Positions 39,441 through 47,760 of a stretch of DNA of 64,000 nt are shown here, piece by piece. The position numbers and the translations under genes are program-made. The notes under the pieces were generated by a model that saw only the letters and a program-made list of their open reading frames with translations, was not told the origin of the DNA and did no database searches. How positions within the stretch are numbered: the stretch's first letter is position 1; every line of letters starts with the position of its first letter. Source of the DNA: Parachlamydiales bacterium (GTDB lineage: Bacteria; Chlamydiota; Chlamydiia; Chlamydiales; JABDDJ01); assembly GCA_041671045.1 (NCBI GenBank), contig JBAZCF010000009.1, forward strand, positions 71,851 to 135,850, written 5' to 3'.

Positions 39441-40367
39441 TTAACTATTTACCCAATAGGACCATTCTTGGTTAAATGTGGGATTTTCGCGGCAATACTT
39501 ATAGAAGTCACGTAAAAAGTTAATTCTTGCTTCGGCATATTCTACTTTCCAGCTTTCATCCATTTCATCAGTAAATAAGTTGATACCGCCGATGAACCAC
39601 TGGCGTAAGACGATCTCCTCAAACGAGACGTTCCCCGCGTTATGTATCATATCATACATTGACATGAAGGTGGTCGTGCGTCCTTTTCCACCTTTACAGT
39701 GGAAATGCAGCCAGGCATTTTTAGGTAATTTTTTAACAAAGGAAATGAATTCATCCACAGTTTTATCAGCGGGACGAGTATGATCGGTCACATAAAAACG
39801 GCGATAGTGTGAGCCGAGGCCTTGAGCTATCGTTTCTTCATTTTCAATGCGGTCTACTTCGATGTTTTCTAATGTATCGCTCTTCTTATCTAGAAAAAAG
39901 GAAGCAATACGCTGAGAAAATAAGTCCACGAGTCGCTGGTGCTGCTGATTCTCGATTTCTGTAGAACTCATTCCCACATTGCCCCAATTTCTTTTTGCAT
40001 ACCAACTAATGGCGTGGCCATTCACAAATCCATGGATTTCCTGACGGAGATCGACAACATATATATTATTTTTGTTCTTATCGACGGTGTTAAGAATAAC
40101 CTCTAGGGAATCTTTAGAGAATTGGGAACTTCCCGACATTCTCAATTTTCTTAAACCCGCATCGCTAGGGACAAACCCTTTGCGTTTAATGATTTCGGGA
40201 GAATAAACGTAGGATGTCGTGCGGAAACTGCGTGGCAGTTCGTTCAAATTCACCATATTAAAAATCAATTTTTCTGATGGCTCTTCTTCCCATTCTTTTG
40301 CAGCAATAGCTGTAGATATTCCCGTAAATAGAATTAAGAAAACAAAATGGGAGATAATACTCTTCAT
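39441..40367 (-). CDS. Exported phytase-like (PTP-type) phosphatase
   Basis: A 308-residue protein with an N-terminal signal peptide (hydrophobic SIISHFVFLILFTGISTAIA, cut about residue 23). Cys224 and Arg230 form the CX5R loop in FHCKGGKGRTTTFMSMYDM, which resembles cysteine phytases and related effector phosphatases more than classical Tyr phosphatases. Residues 80-130 (SGSSQF...NIYVVDLRQEIHGFVNG) match the N-terminal conserved block of that family. It may act on inositol phosphates or phosphotyrosine outside the cytoplasm or in the host. Divergent from the riboswitch-controlled carrier. Confidence 0.82.
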   Translation of the reverse strand: MKSIISHFVFLILFTGISTAIAAKEWEEEPSEKLIFNMVNLNELPRSFRTTSYVYSPEIIKRKGFVPSDAGLRKLRMSGSSQFSKDSLEVILNTVDKNKNNIYVVDLRQEIHGFVNGHAISWYAKRNWGNVGMSSTEIENQQHQRLVDLFSQRIASFFLDKKSDTLENIEVDRIENEETIAQGLGSHYRRFYVTDHTRPADKTVDEFISFVKKLPKNAWLHFHCKGGKGRTTTFMSMYDMIHNAGNVSFEEIVLRQWFIGGINLFTDEMDESWKVEYAEARINFLRDFYKYCRENPTFNQEWSYWVNS

Positions 40368-40477
40368 GATCTACTCGTAAAAAATTTTTATAATACTTTA
40401 TTATACCACGTAATTTGTAAACTCTTTTTAAAGATTGGGTAATTTTTACATAAAAGCTGATCTTATGTAGACTAGGC

Positions 40478-40562
40478 ATTTCACCGGGTGTGCCCTAATG
40501 TATTTAGGGCTGAGATTATAGCCCAATAACCTGATCTGGGTCATCCCAGCGGAGGGAGTGTG
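40478..40562 (+). promoter_or_regulatory. TPP (thiamine pyrophosphate) riboswitch
   Basis: The conserved core is unmistakable: CTGAGA at 40510-40515, then ACCTGATCTGGGTCATCCCAG at 40529-40549 (the pyrophosphate-binding P4-P5 part) and CGGAGGGA at 40550-40557. The P3 hairpin is GCCCTAA...TTAGGGC (about 40492-40510), and P1 pairs CAC near 40482 with GTG near 40559. The 3' strand GGAGGG is also the ribosome-binding site, 5 nt before the ATG at 40563, so TPP binding should block translation of the next gene. Confidence 0.95.
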
Positions 40563-41921
40563 ATGTTAGTTACATCTATGATCATGGCATTGGTAACTTT
40601 GCTTACCACTGCTTTTACATTATTAAGAAATGCACGCAGTGCTTTGGCTGTCGCGGATATCGGTGGTACTGCCTCCCTTATTCCTTATTATGAGTTGGCA
40701 GCTTTACCTGCTTCCATCTTACTTTCATGGTGCCTTGCTTCCTTCCTAAAGAAACGTTCCCTACCGGTAGTATTCTATTACACTTTGGCTGCTTTTGTCC
40801 TTTTCCTTTCAGGCTACATTGTTTTTTTCTATCCTTTTTGGAAAACACACGCCGCCTATTGGCTTGCCTCTTCTTCTTTTCTATCCCACATATCCTTTTA
40901 TCTTTCGGTCGGTTCTTTCTTTGTCGTAACGGAACTGTGGAAAGTCGCGCTCATCAGCATTCTGCTGTGGGGATTCATCAATAATTATATGACGCTCAGC
41001 TACGCTAAAAATACCTACGCCCCTTTGATGCTTGGAACCAGCTTAGGTGGATTTCTAGCCGGTCCCTTAGTTGAACTTTCCACTCAGTGGGGACCTGAGG
41101 TACTTCATTCCATTGCTATCGACGCTTGGCATGCGACCCTTCTTTTTGAAATGGGGATTATCGCTTGTACAAGCTGTATTGGAGGTGGTTTATTTTTTGT
41201 GTTGATAAGAAAAATGTCCGTCAGTTCACATCCTAATTTCGAAAAGGAGAGGATAGACCTTGTCAAAAGCTTCCAAGCGACAGTAGGAAATCCTATCCTA
41301 TCCTCCCTTTCTTTCATCGTCCTCACCGATTACATCACCTATACACTGTTCGAAGTTCTCTTCTTGGACACACTAAAAAGCAGTTATCCCCAACCCATAG
41401 ATTTCAACGGAATCATGGGTTCCCTTAACCAGTGGGCAGGAGCGCTCACTGCCTTTGCGGCTATCATCGTAGGTCCTTGGGCTATGCGTAGATGCTCTTG
41501 GAAAACGGTCGCGCTTGTTACACCCGTCTCTGTCATTGCTTTGGCAGGTCCCTACATGCTATTGGTCATGATGGGCTTAGGACATATCGAATTAGCACTC
41601 ATACTAAGCTGCACGTGCTACTGTGTCTGCAGAGCAACCAAATACGCTCTGCTTGACAGTTCCAAGGAACTTGCTTATCTAGCCCTTAATTCGACCCTGC
41701 GGATGCAAGGGAAATTAATTATAGAGGGTATTGCAAGCAGAGGAGGCAGGGCTCTTGCCTCATTAACGACGATAGGCCTCATCACATTCAGCGGAGGGAT
41801 CGCTGCTTCTGCAACACCGCTTTTTGTAACTTTTTTATCGACTGCATATTTATGGACAAAAATGACTTTAAAAATGGGGGATGTTCTTGACTCTGCTTTA
41901 GTAGAAGAAACAAATAACTAA
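40563..41921 (+). CDS. NTT-family (ATP/ADP translocase-like) carrier under TPP riboswitch control
   Basis: A 452-residue membrane protein with about 11-12 helices. It follows the pattern of the nucleotide transporter family of plastids, Rickettsiae and Chlamydiae: LLRNARSALAV...SLIPYYELAALPASI aligns with the LRDTKDVLVV...EIIPFLKTWVNLP block, and VTELWKVALISILLWGFIN with the MAELWGSVVVSVLFWGFAN block. The TKD residues and the Lys in FLKT are replaced (ARS, YELA), so classic adenine-nucleotide exchange is doubtful. The start at 40563 is fixed by the riboswitch-embedded GGAGGG. Regulation by TPP predicts thiamine, TMP or TPP import; this is inference. Confidence 0.8.
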   Translation: MLVTSMIMALVTLLTTAFTLLRNARSALAVADIGGTASLIPYYELAALPASILLSWCLASFLKKRSLPVVFYYTLAAFVLFLSGYIVFFYPFWKTHAAYWLASSSFLSHISFYLSVGSFFVVTELWKVALISILLWGFINNYMTLSYAKNTYAPLMLGTSLGGFLAGPLVELSTQWGPEVLHSIAIDAWHATLLFEMGIIACTSCIGGGLFFVLIRKMSVSSHPNFEKERIDLVKSFQATVGNPILSSLSFIVLTDYITYTLFEVLFLDTLKSSYPQPIDFNGIMGSLNQWAGALTAFAAIIVGPWAMRRCSWKTVALVTPVSVIALAGPYMLLVMMGLGHIELALILSCTCYCVCRATKYALLDSSKELAYLALNSTLRMQGKLIIEGIASRGGRALASLTTIGLITFSGGIAASATPLFVTFLSTAYLWTKMTLKMGDVLDSALVEETNN

Positions 41922-42114
41922 AAAACTTTGTAACACAACAATATTTTATTTTGACAAGTGAAAGCTGATTACTTTTAATTTAAAAACAAAGCAATCTAAA
42001 TAGTAATTCAAACTAAAAAAATATTTTTAATTTAAGATTTTAAATAAATTCGATTGACTTAAGAGTTATTTTATTCAAAAATGTGGCCATTCACACACCA
42101 TTTTGGAGTTACTT

Positions 42115-42963
42115 ATGACTGATCTACTTCGTAAATTCGCCTTTATCGCCCTCACCACACTCTGCTTTTCCTCAACAATGCATGCTGATGAATTTGATTG
42201 CTGCAACGACCCTTGCATCGACGAAGTTTGCGTTCTTGAAGCCCCTTACTGCGGCACACCACTTAATGAAGGAAACTGGAATATCTCTATTAAAGGTGGC
42301 ATCGCCCCTTCCATATGGATGAACAGAGGCAATGGATATGTTGTCATCCCCACTAACGTCCCTCCGGTTCTTTCTTCCGGACAAGTTAAATCTTACCAAG
42401 ACCTCTTCGATATGCCTTGGGCTGCCGGTCTTGAGATCGCCTATAACTCCACAGGCCATACTCAGTATTTCATCGAAGGTTTGTACAGATGCTCTCCTAA
42501 CAAAACTGTCCTCACAAGAACCTTCCCCGATACTCAAATTACTATCCGTGAAACAATGGACGATGGCAAAGATTGGTTCGGTTATTTTGGCGTCCGTCAA
42601 TTTTTCTGCCGCGATTGGATCTGTGACAGCGTAGCACCCTATATCGGTTTTAAAGCAGGATTCGTACACCACCAGAAAATCCGCATAAAAGTTACTGAAA
42701 ATGCGTCAAAAGCAGGCAGTTTCACCTTGTTTGAATCTACAACCGGCGTTTCTGCTGGCTTATTCTTAGGTTTGGATTGTGCTTTAATGGAATGCCTATC
42801 GCTACAATTGCAGTCAGACGTTTTGGTATCGCAAGCTATCCAAGGCAAACGCAATATCGTCCTTCCCGCTGTAGTTGAAAATGGTGCAACGAATATTATT
42901 GCCGGAAGAGTCAATACAGAAATCACTTTCCCCATTACTGTTGCCTTACGCTACTCTTTCTAA
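42115..42963 (+). CDS. Cys-rich outer membrane beta-barrel protein, copy 1
   Basis: A 282-residue protein with a signal peptide (cut near SSTMHA-DEF), then a Cys-rich N-terminus (CCNDPCIDEVC). The body has alternating amphipathic strands and ends in RYSF, typical of Bam-inserted barrels. The ATG at 42115 follows GGAG by 7 nt, so the longer frame from 42103 is rejected. It resembles the adjacent copy in layout and motifs (IKGGIAPSIWMNRG versus VKGGVVPTTWNNRG; FKAGFVHHQK versus FKAGFIHHKK). Chlamydial envelopes use disulfide-linked barrels; porin function is inferred. Confidence 0.75.
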   Translation: MTDLLRKFAFIALTTLCFSSTMHADEFDCCNDPCIDEVCVLEAPYCGTPLNEGNWNISIKGGIAPSIWMNRGNGYVVIPTNVPPVLSSGQVKSYQDLFDMPWAAGLEIAYNSTGHTQYFIEGLYRCSPNKTVLTRTFPDTQITIRETMDDGKDWFGYFGVRQFFCRDWICDSVAPYIGFKAGFVHHQKIRIKVTENASKAGSFTLFESTTGVSAGLFLGLDCALMECLSLQLQSDVLVSQAIQGKRNIVLPAVVENGATNIIAGRVNTEITFPITVALRYSF

Positions 42964-42974
42964 TCGTCATCATA

Positions 42975-43004
42975 GAAAAGGATGCTGAATTCAGCATCCT
43001 TTTC
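42975..43004 (+). terminator. Terminator after barrel copy 1
   Basis: A perfect palindrome GAAAAGGATGCTGAA / TTCAGCATCCTTTTC, 12 nt after the stop and followed by TTTTCC. Confidence 0.75.
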
Positions 43005-43108
43005 TTTTCCAGCCCATCCATAATTAATTTTTCAAAAAAGTAAGTTTGGGCGCTATCCCCGAGTTCAAGCATTTTTTTAGAAAAATTTCATCAAAATTAA
43101 TATTTTTT

Positions 43109-43138
43109 TTGACTTCTTTATGCCCTGTTCTCTACAGT
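43109..43138 (+). promoter_or_regulatory. Candidate promoter of barrel copy 2
   Basis: TTGACT at 43109-43114 and TACAGT at 43133-43138 with an 18-bp spacer, about 40 bp before the start. An AT-rich upstream tract could act as an UP element. Sequence prediction only. Confidence 0.4.
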
Positions 43139-43176
43139 AGGCCTAAACCACTCAAGATTGAGCAAGGAGACTATAC

Positions 43177-44022
43177 ATGACTTCTAAATTACGTAATGTG
43201 GTCGGACTATTCCTAGTTTTGACCTGCCTGTTAATCCCAACAAAATCATTTGCATGGGGTGAAGATTGCTGCGACTGGAACCAGTGCGAAACTAGCTGCT
43301 GCCCAGGCCCATTGTCTGAATGCCATTTTAGCGTACTCGTGAAAGGCGGAGTTGTTCCAACAACTTGGAATAACCGTGGCACAATTTACGCTGTCAACCC
43401 ATCATTGTTAGTACCAGTTTTCTCCATTGGCAAGACTCCAAAATTCAATGACGTTTTCGATTTGCCTTGGACTGTTGGTCTTGAACTTGGATACAACACT
43501 TCTGATCATACACAAGTATTCTTAGAAGCTAACTACTTAAGCGCTGAAGGTAAAAGACACAGCCATTTCCTTGACACGCTGGATCTTACTTTCACACACC
43601 ACCACCATAACGCTCAAGCCTGGACAGGTTACATTGGCGCTCGTTACTACTTCGACCGTTGCTGGTTGTGCGACCGCGTAGCTCCATTCCTCGGATTCAA
43701 AGCTGGTTTCATCCACCACAAAAAAGCTCACAGCACAGTTGAAATCAATGGTGTTGAAGTGGGTTCAAGCTCCTTCTTCCTTGGCCAAACTGGTGTTAGC
43801 GCCGGAGCTCAGTTAGGTTTCGACATCCAAGTTTGGGACTGCCTATCCGCTGTTCTTAACTTTGAAGTCGTCTTCTCCCAAAGCCGCCGTACAAACAACA
43901 ACATACCGCTTGTATTCCCAGTTGGAGCTGCTCCAATCGGTGGAATCACCAATCTTAACGTAGGTTCTTTGGGTAGAGAAGTATCTTACCCAATCACATT
44001 AGGACTACGTTACGAGTTCTAA
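43177..44022 (+). CDS. Cys-rich outer membrane beta-barrel protein, copy 2
   Basis: A 281-residue paralogue of copy 1. Signal peptide (GLFLVLTCLLIPTKSFA, cut before WGEDCC), Cys-rich N-terminus (DCCDWNQCETSCCPGP), alternating strands and a terminal RYEF. GYIGARYYFDRCWLCDRVAPFLG equals a WFGYFGVRQFF...VAPYIG block in copy 1. It has its own promoter and terminator, so the copies can be expressed separately. Its stronger codon bias (many TTC, GCT, GTT codons) suggests high expression. Family: MOMP-like or OmpA-barrel-like; not resolved. Confidence 0.75.
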   Translation: MTSKLRNVVGLFLVLTCLLIPTKSFAWGEDCCDWNQCETSCCPGPLSECHFSVLVKGGVVPTTWNNRGTIYAVNPSLLVPVFSIGKTPKFNDVFDLPWTVGLELGYNTSDHTQVFLEANYLSAEGKRHSHFLDTLDLTFTHHHHNAQAWTGYIGARYYFDRCWLCDRVAPFLGFKAGFIHHKKAHSTVEINGVEVGSSSFFLGQTGVSAGAQLGFDIQVWDCLSAVLNFEVVFSQSRRTNNNIPLVFPVGAAPIGGITNLNVGSLGREVSYPITLGLRYEF

Positions 44023-44037
44023 GAGACCTTTCTTAAG

Positions 44038-44066
44038 ACCCTTCCTGCATCTGCTGTAGGAAGGGT
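44038..44066 (+). terminator. Terminator after barrel copy 2
   Basis: A 9-bp stem ACCCTTCCT / AGGAAGGGT, 15 nt after the stop, followed by TTTTCTTTTT. Confidence 0.8.
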
Positions 44067-44131
44067 TTTTCTTTTTATCCTTCTTCGTCTATAGTATTAT
44101 TTCCTAAGAATTAAACTTTTAAGGCTTTATC

Positions 44132-45940
44132 ATGTCACGTACGTTATCCTCTGAACTCATTTCCCATGCGGGTCAACACGTCACGGTTCGTGGGTGGTTA
44201 AATAACGTCCGCTCCCTTGGAAAAGTCAATTTTGTTGTTCTGCGCGACCGTATGGGGTTCATTCAAGTCGTGGTTGAAGATAAGGAAGAATTTAAAAAGG
44301 TTTCCTCTCTTCAGCCGGGCACTATTTTGAAAATTGAAGGCAAAGTTGTCGCGAATGCTAAGGTTGAGAAGGGAGCTGAAATTGTAGAACCAAAAATCAC
44401 GGTCGAAGTACCTATCACAGAAGTTCCTCCGGTAGAATATTATAAGCCCGAGATTCCCTCTGATCTTGAACACATTCTTGATAATAGACCTATCGCTTTA
44501 CGCAACCGCCAACTGCAGGCCATCTTTAAAATCCAAGCAGAGCTAACACATGCTTACCGCCTTTTCATGCACGACCATGTGAAAGCAGTAGAATATTTTG
44601 CTCCCAACATGATCGGCGCTTCCTCTGAAGGAGGGGCAGAATTTTTTAACGTAGACTATTTCGGATATACCGCTACCTTGGCCCAAAGCAGTCAGCTTTA
44701 CAAACAGATTATGGTAGGCGTAAACGAAAGAGTGTTCGCTCTAATGCCATTTTTCCGTGCCGAGAACTCCAACACTCCCCGACACCTTACCGAAGGGAAA
44801 CAATTTGAATTTGAAATGGGATTTTTTGACGATTGGCAGGATGTCTTAGATGTGCAGGAAAACTGCATAAAATTCATGATAAAGCATTTAAGAAACACGT
44901 GCCCTAATGAGATTGCTGTTCTAGGCAATACATTAATAGATGCCCCTGAAGATATCCCATTCCCCCGCATTACATTTCAGGAAGCGCAGGAAATTTATTT
45001 CCAGCGTACTGGCATTGACGAAAGAGAAGAACCTGATCTCAGCCCAGCTAGTGAAAGAGAGCTTTGCGCTTACGCAAAAGAAAAATTCGGAACTGACCTA
45101 ATTTTTATCATCGACTGGAAAACCTCAAAAAGACCTTTTTATGCATTCCCTAAAGAGGATAATGCCGAGCTTTCCAATACTTTCGACCTACTGTGCGCAG
45201 GGGCTGAAATCACCTCCGGCGGGCAGCGCAGACATACCTACCCATCGATGGTTGAAGGCATTCTGTCCAAAGGCATGCATCCTGATAATTTCAGCGACTA
45301 TTTGAGTATCTTCAAATACGGAATGCCTCCTCACGGTGGTTTTGGCATGGGTCTAGAAAGACTGACCATGACGATATTGCGTCTGAAAAACATTCGTGAG
45401 ACGTCATTATTCCCTTCCGACCCAAGAAGGATTGCTAGTAATCGCTTGAAAGCAAAAATTTTCTACGGGGGCGAAAGCATCCGCAATGAGATTGTTAGGT
45501 TATTGCGTCATAATGATATGCAATTTACCCACATGGAACATGCTGCAACCTATACTTCAGAGGAATCGGCCCAAGTGCGCAATACACTGATGGAAGAGGG
45601 TGTGAAATCCATTATCCTACGTGGAAAGAACTCTAAGAAAAATTATCAAGTCAACATCCCTTCTCACTTGAAGCTTGATATGAAAGCTGTGGCTGAAGTG
45701 CTGGGCGAAAAATGTGAATTTGAAGATCCCGAAGTCATAAGGGAACGTTTTGGATTGAGTATTGGAGGAGTTCCCCCCTTCGGTAATTTATTGAATTTGG
45801 ATGTCGTTTACGATGCGGCCATCCGTGAAAATTCTAGGGCAGCTTTCAACTGCGGCTTGCTAAATGAATCTATCATCATGACTTCCAAAGATTTGATTAG
45901 CATAGTCCAACCTAAAATTGCTGCGATTGCAAAGCCATAA
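44132..45940 (+). CDS. Archaeal-type aspartyl-tRNA synthetase fused to a YbaK-like editing domain
   Basis: A 602-residue fusion. Residues 1-440 form a class IIb synthetase: OB-fold anticodon domain (VTVRGWLNNVRSLGKVNFVVLRD), motif 2 FFRAENSNTPRHL, motif 3 GGFGMGLERLTM. The short form without a GAD insertion matches archaeal-type AspRS (AspS2). Residues about 462-600 match the YbaK/ProX aminoacyl-tRNA deacylase fold (FTHMEHAATYTSEESAQVRN, SIILRGKNSKKNYQV, FGLSIGGVPPFG). The join is in frame with no stop between. It may charge tRNA-Asp or tRNA-Asn and hydrolyse mischarged products; this is inferred. Confidence 0.85.
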   Translation: MSRTLSSELISHAGQHVTVRGWLNNVRSLGKVNFVVLRDRMGFIQVVVEDKEEFKKVSSLQPGTILKIEGKVVANAKVEKGAEIVEPKITVEVPITEVPPVEYYKPEIPSDLEHILDNRPIALRNRQLQAIFKIQAELTHAYRLFMHDHVKAVEYFAPNMIGASSEGGAEFFNVDYFGYTATLAQSSQLYKQIMVGVNERVFALMPFFRAENSNTPRHLTEGKQFEFEMGFFDDWQDVLDVQENCIKFMIKHLRNTCPNEIAVLGNTLIDAPEDIPFPRITFQEAQEIYFQRTGIDEREEPDLSPASERELCAYAKEKFGTDLIFIIDWKTSKRPFYAFPKEDNAELSNTFDLLCAGAEITSGGQRRHTYPSMVEGILSKGMHPDNFSDYLSIFKYGMPPHGGFGMGLERLTMTILRLKNIRETSLFPSDPRRIASNRLKAKIFYGGESIRNEIVRLLRHNDMQFTHMEHAATYTSEESAQVRNTLMEEGVKSIILRGKNSKKNYQVNIPSHLKLDMKAVAEVLGEKCEFEDPEVIRERFGLSIGGVPPFGNLLNLDVVYDAAIRENSRAAFNCGLLNESIIMTSKDLISIVQPKIAAIAKP

Positions 45941-45947
45941 ATGCGGT

Positions 45948-45973
45948 GGGGATTCAGGCAGAACTGAATCCCC
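45948..45973 (+). terminator. Terminator after the AspRS fusion gene
   Basis: A 10-bp stem GGGGATTCAG / CTGAATCCCC with a 6-nt loop, 8 nt after the stop; the tail is not U-rich, so activity is uncertain. Confidence 0.5.
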
Positions 45974-46050
45974 TCGTAAGAAATTCGTACTCTACAATAA
46001 TGTAAATCTAATGTAAAAAAATATTTTACACAATTTGCATTGAGGATCGA

Positions 46051-47760
46051 ATGAACCTTCTAAAATCCATTTTCTTTTTTGCACTGTTCCCCGCGCAGAT
46101 CCTATGGAGTACTGTTTCTGTCAAAGACCGTATGATCGCAGATCTTGAAATCATAAAAAATGCCTATGAAGTCTGTTATGCTCCGGCTGAGTGGAAAAAG
46201 ACCTTTGCGGATTGGGATTTAGACGTAGAATTCCAAAAAGCCAAGGATCAGATTGATTCCATCGATTATATTACGACCAAAGACTATCAACGCATTGTTA
46301 AACACTTCCTGCTTTCTACTAAAGATTACCACGTCTCTCCCTTATTCCATTCTACTGAAATGTCGGCCTTGCCATTTCGCCTACAAGGAGCTGAGGGTCG
46401 CTATTTTGTCGTCCAGACCAACAACAAGCTTCGCAATTATTTAGAGATTCCTCTTCAGGTTGGAGATGAGATCCTCACTTTTAATCATATCCCTATCCAT
46501 GAGGCTATCCAAAATTTTAGAAGGAGTGAGTTCGGAAATCCCGATTCAGAAACTGACCAGGGAATGGCTGAAGGATTTTTCACCTCTCGCTTAGGTTCCC
46601 TAGGGCACCTTGTTCCCCAAGGACAGTGTGTAATTACTGTAAAACATAAGGCCAACGGTGCCACCGCTACTTACGCTCCCCATTGGGAATATTATCCCGA
46701 ACAGATCGAGGCTGCCTACAATAGGAGAAATAATAAAGGTTGGATAGAACTAGAAGAAGACCAACCATTATCCGCGCATGGATTTTTCACTAAAAAGATG
46801 AGTACACCCTATGCTGTTGCCCTTAAAGGAATGCAGGAATTACTAGGTCAGGAAGACAGGGATATGATGGGATCTGCACTGGATATTCTCTGTGGTAATA
46901 ACCAGATCCTTTGGCAAGCTAACTCGAATTTCTATAAAGCATACGTCTATGAAACATCTAAAAAACAGAAAATCGGCTATATCCGTATTCCCACTTATCA
47001 TGCTACCTATGCAGAAGCTCAAGAATTTGCTCAGTTGATCGCCGGCTACCAGGTCAACACTGACGCCTTGATCATCGACCAGCAGAACAATCCGGGCGGC
47101 TACTTCTTTTACATGTACGCTATTGCGTCCATGTTAACAGATAAACCGCTGAAAGTTCCCTTGCATAAACAGACCTTAACTCAAGAAGATGTGGCTTTTG
47201 CACTCCAATATTTGAATCACATCGAGTCGATACGCAATAACTATGAAGCAAAACAAATCCTCGGCTCGACCCTCCAAGGTTATGGTGTAAACTTCCTTGT
47301 GGCCCAGCAATTCAAATCCCACTTTCACCGCATTATTGAAGAGTGGAATCTCGGCAGCATGATCACCTCCCCTATCTCGTTATATGGCATTGATGAGATC
47401 CAACCCCACCCTACGGCACGCTATACTAAACCGCTCCTTATCCTGATCAATCATATGGATTTTTCATGCGCAGACTTCCTTCCTGCCATCTTACAGGACA
47501 ATAAACGCGCCTTACTCTTAGGAACAAAGACTGCGGGGGCCGGAGGTTTTATTTTGAAGGCCGCCCACCCTAACCGTTTCGGCATCGCCAGCTATTCCTA
47601 TACAGGATCCATTGCAGAAAGATTAGACCACCGCCCCATAGAAAATTTGGGAGTGACACCGGACATCCCCTACAGAATGACTGCGAATGATCTGCTCAAT
47701 GGTTATCAAGACTACCACCAAGCTTTACAAAACGCCATAGACTTAATTTTAAAAAAGTAG
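46051..47760 (+). CDS. CPAF-like secreted serine protease (S41-related)
   Basis: A 569-residue homologue of chlamydial protease/proteasome-like activity factor, a protease secreted into the host cytosol. Signal peptide (about 1-20). All three CPAF catalytic residues have counterparts: His94 in TKDYHVSPLF, Ser472 in MDFSCADFLPA, Glu531 in PIENLGVTPDI. Other CPAF blocks are RIPTYHATYAEA, ALIIDQQNNPGGYFFYMYA and LGTKTAGAGGF. A PDZ-like part (VGDEILTFNHIPI) is present. The DUF192 gene starts right after the stop. Whether it is secreted and matures by self-cleavage like CPAF is untested. Confidence 0.9.
   Translation: MNLLKSIFFFALFPAQILWSTVSVKDRMIADLEIIKNAYEVCYAPAEWKKTFADWDLDVEFQKAKDQIDSIDYITTKDYQRIVKHFLLSTKDYHVSPLFHSTEMSALPFRLQGAEGRYFVVQTNNKLRNYLEIPLQVGDEILTFNHIPIHEAIQNFRRSEFGNPDSETDQGMAEGFFTSRLGSLGHLVPQGQCVITVKHKANGATATYAPHWEYYPEQIEAAYNRRNNKGWIELEEDQPLSAHGFFTKKMSTPYAVALKGMQELLGQEDRDMMGSALDILCGNNQILWQANSNFYKAYVYETSKKQKIGYIRIPTYHATYAEAQEFAQLIAGYQVNTDALIIDQQNNPGGYFFYMYAIASMLTDKPLKVPLHKQTLTQEDVAFALQYLNHIESIRNNYEAKQILGSTLQGYGVNFLVAQQFKSHFHRIIEEWNLGSMITSPISLYGIDEIQPHPTARYTKPLLILINHMDFSCADFLPAILQDNKRALLLGTKTAGAGGFILKAAHPNRFGIASYSYTGSIAERLDHRPIENLGVTPDIPYRMTANDLLNGYQDYHQALQNAIDLILKK

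Noticed and set aside
42172..42672. 166-codon minus-strand frame
   Set aside because: Antisense to the barrel gene, whose signal peptide, ribosome-binding site and paralogy are clear.
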